DNA of 7,572 bases, from assembly GCA_964459305.1 (NCBI GenBank), contig CAYWNA010000417.1:1-7572 (forward strand), given 5' to 3'. Of the stretch, positions 6,811-7,572 are shown in pieces (position 1 is the stretch's first letter; each line of letters begins with the position of its first letter). The notes under the pieces were generated by a model, which saw only the letters and a program-made list of their open reading frames with translations, was not told the DNA's origin and did not search any database. The stretch is from CAYWNA01 sp964459305. Its GTDB lineage: Bacteria > Planctomycetota > Planctomycetia > Pirellulales > Pirellulaceae. The position numbers and the translations under genes are program-made.

Positions 6811-6866
6811 GTAGGACGGGCACTCCTGCCCGTCAAAGCTGCGACGGGCAAGAGTGCCCGTCCTAC
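6811..6866. repeat. REPIN-like inverted repeat, family B
   Basis: Arms 6811-6834 and 6843-6866 are inverted copies agreeing at 23 of 24 positions around an 8-nt spacer (AAAGCTGC). Each arm is GTAG followed by a perfect 8-bp stem, GACGGGCA against TGCCCGTC, with a 4-nt loop. The whole can fold either as two adjacent hairpins or as one long stem. I recall this GACGGGCA motif as common between genes in planctomycete genomes. Its place 92 bp upstream of the homocysteine operon start puts it in the promoter or leader area. Confidence 0.88.
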
Positions 6867-7329
6867 CTGTCAAACCAAGGTTGACGGTGCCCTAGGCAGT
6901 CTATAGAGCTTACTGAAACCCGCGACGATTTGCACGCCCCACGCTGCCAGGACTGTCTGTATTTGCCGAAGTCCAAATCAAGGGCGTAAATGTCAGACCG
7001 ACGTTTCATGAAGCGCCCATGCAGCGAAACCGAGATGAAGGTTCTATGAAATCTCTTCGTAGGATTTGGGCAGTCGATCGCCATAACATCAAGCGATCTC
7101 TTGATTTACGGAAACGGCAAAGAAGTCCCATCGCCACCCCCGTCCTGGCGTCCACTTATTTGCTATTTTTCATGTCCGCTTTTTTGACCGGATTTCGACT
7201 GGTAATGATAAAGGGCGTCTTGTATTGGCCGAGTGCCACGCTGAATAGTCCAGGTCGCTCGGTCTTGGGGCTTCTTTGCGCGAGCCCGATCTGCGGCCAG
7301 TTCGGCTACTATGCCGGGGCCGGTTTGTT

Positions 7330-7375
7330 GGAGTCCAGGCTTCAGCCTGTTTTCGCAGCCTGAAGGCTGTACTTC
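7330..7375. repeat. REPIN-like inverted repeat, family C (degenerate)
   Basis: Arms 7330-7349 and 7356-7375 are inverted copies agreeing at 16 of 20 positions around the 6-nt spacer TTTTCG. The left arm begins with GGAG and contains the stem CAGGCT/AGCCTG; the right arm, read inverted, begins with GAAG and contains a GCCTGAAGGC palindrome. The layout is the same as the other two REP pairs, but the sequence is unrelated and more decayed. Confidence 0.72.
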
Positions 7376-7445
7376 AGCGGAAGAATCAAACTGGCTGTGG
7401 CATAACGAATTCGGAGCGAACGAAATGTGAACACCGTTCTCCGCC

Positions 7446-7468
7446 GCCACGGAGCTTGCCTCCGCGGC
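7446..7468. repeat. Short hairpin
   Basis: GCCACGGAG and CTCCGCGGC pair at 8 of 9 positions around a CTTGC loop. It could be a solitary REP-like remnant or a structural signal. There is no T-run after it, so it is not a typical intrinsic terminator. Confidence 0.4.
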
Positions 7469-7485
7469 AGTAGGGACACACGTGG

Positions 7486-7512
7486 GAGAAGGGCGGAGCC
7501 TTTGCTCTTCTC
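7486..7512. repeat. Short hairpin
   Basis: GAGAAGGGC and GCTCTTCTC pair at 8 of 9 positions around a 9-nt loop, 17 bp after the previous hairpin. It could form part of a leader or a decayed repeat. There is no T-run. Confidence 0.35.
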
Positions 7513-7553
7513 GCCGCTTATGAGTGAGATCGATATTTGATGGGCGTCTAGCG

Positions 7554-7572
7554 GAGGTAATCGGTGCTTTTC
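7554..7572 (+). promoter_or_regulatory. Possible ribosome binding site and GTG start at the window edge
   Basis: GGAGGT at 7554-7559 is a strong Shine-Dalgarno match, and GTG at 7564-7566 follows after 4 nt. Only three codons are visible (GTG CTT TTC), so a gene running right out of the window is possible but cannot be tested here. Confidence 0.25.

Larger units (their letters stand above)
6720..7572. other. Gene-poor region upstream of the homocysteine operon, rich in palindromes
   Basis: About 850 bp without a convincing gene. It holds the leader and promoter of the homocysteine operon (nearest 90 bp), the REP pair at 6811-6866, a perfect minus-strand TTGACA at 6868-6873 next to that repeat, a second REP pair at 7330-7375, and two hairpins at 7446-7468 and 7486-7512. 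The 6874-7329 stretch shows no domain, tRNA or structured RNA that I can recognise. Open frames there are short and run into the palindromes. Confidence 0.55.

Noticed and set aside
6720..7000. Search for a SAM or other methionine-related riboswitch ahead of the homocysteine operon
   Set aside because: No conserved riboswitch core was recognised on the minus strand; the only strong structure is the REP pair.
6863..7084. 73-codon minus-strand open frame upstream of the homocysteine operon
   Set aside because: No domain or convincing ribosome site, and its C-terminal end runs into the family B REP pair.
7046..7363. Possible small membrane protein on the plus strand with GAAGG 4 nt before ATG 7046 and one hydrophobic stretch (LASTYLLFFMSAFLTGF)
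   Set aside because: It has no recognised family, and its C-terminus and stop lie inside the REP pair at 7330-7375, which suggests a chance open frame. A homologue without the repeat would change this.
6811..7373. Palindromes read as intrinsic terminators or a CRISPR array
   Set aside because: There are no T-runs after the stems and no regularly spaced direct repeats; the doublet architecture fits REP pairs better.

Overview
The window looks like chromosomal DNA of a member of the Planctomycetota, possibly an anaerobic or sulfide-exposed lineage. This is inferred from four things: the leftmost gene, a methyltransferase plus PQQ-like propeller protein of a type I associate with planctomycetes; a secreted sialidase with an extra N-terminal domain; a GC-rich composition; and many REP-type palindromes and heptanucleotide repeats. 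No rRNA or tRNA gene is present, so the taxonomic call is soft.

Layout, left to right. (1) Positions 1-2347, minus strand: the first 782 codons of a large exported protein whose C-terminus lies beyond the left edge. It has a signal peptide, a SAM-methyltransferase-like domain, a PQQ/BamB-type beta-propeller, and a second propeller module. Four low-complexity tracts, three of them clean arrays of five 7-base units, lie in its reading frame without breaking it. (2) 2348-2742: divergent intergenic region holding a REP-pair palindrome (2533-2599). (3) 2743-4386, plus strand: an exo-alpha-sialidase with four Asp-boxes and all the expected catalytic residues. (4) 4379-6719, minus strand: a tight three-gene operon of a DUF39/HcyBio homocysteine-synthesis protein, a NIL plus 2x[4Fe-4S] ferredoxin protein, and a UPF0280 (ApbE-like) protein. 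The sialidase and this operon converge and overlap by 8 bp at their 3' ends. (5) 6720-7572: about 850 bp with no convincing gene, holding two more REP-pair palindromes of different sequence and two small hairpins. A Shine-Dalgarno plus GTG at the extreme right edge may begin another gene.

The three-gene operon is the most coherent biological system. It matches the set known from methanogens and some anaerobic bacteria for making homocysteine directly from aspartate semialdehyde and reduced sulfur, bypassing O-acyl-homoserine. The ferredoxin-like partner would supply electrons, and the third gene has no settled biochemical role. The sialidase and the PQQ protein are exported and are probably not functionally linked to it.

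The most unusual structural signal is the repeat content. Three sequence-unrelated palindromes share the canonical REPIN layout: a GTAG or GGAG tetranucleotide plus a short hairpin, duplicated in inverted orientation. In addition, several unrelated heptanucleotide families have been absorbed into a single protein-coding gene.
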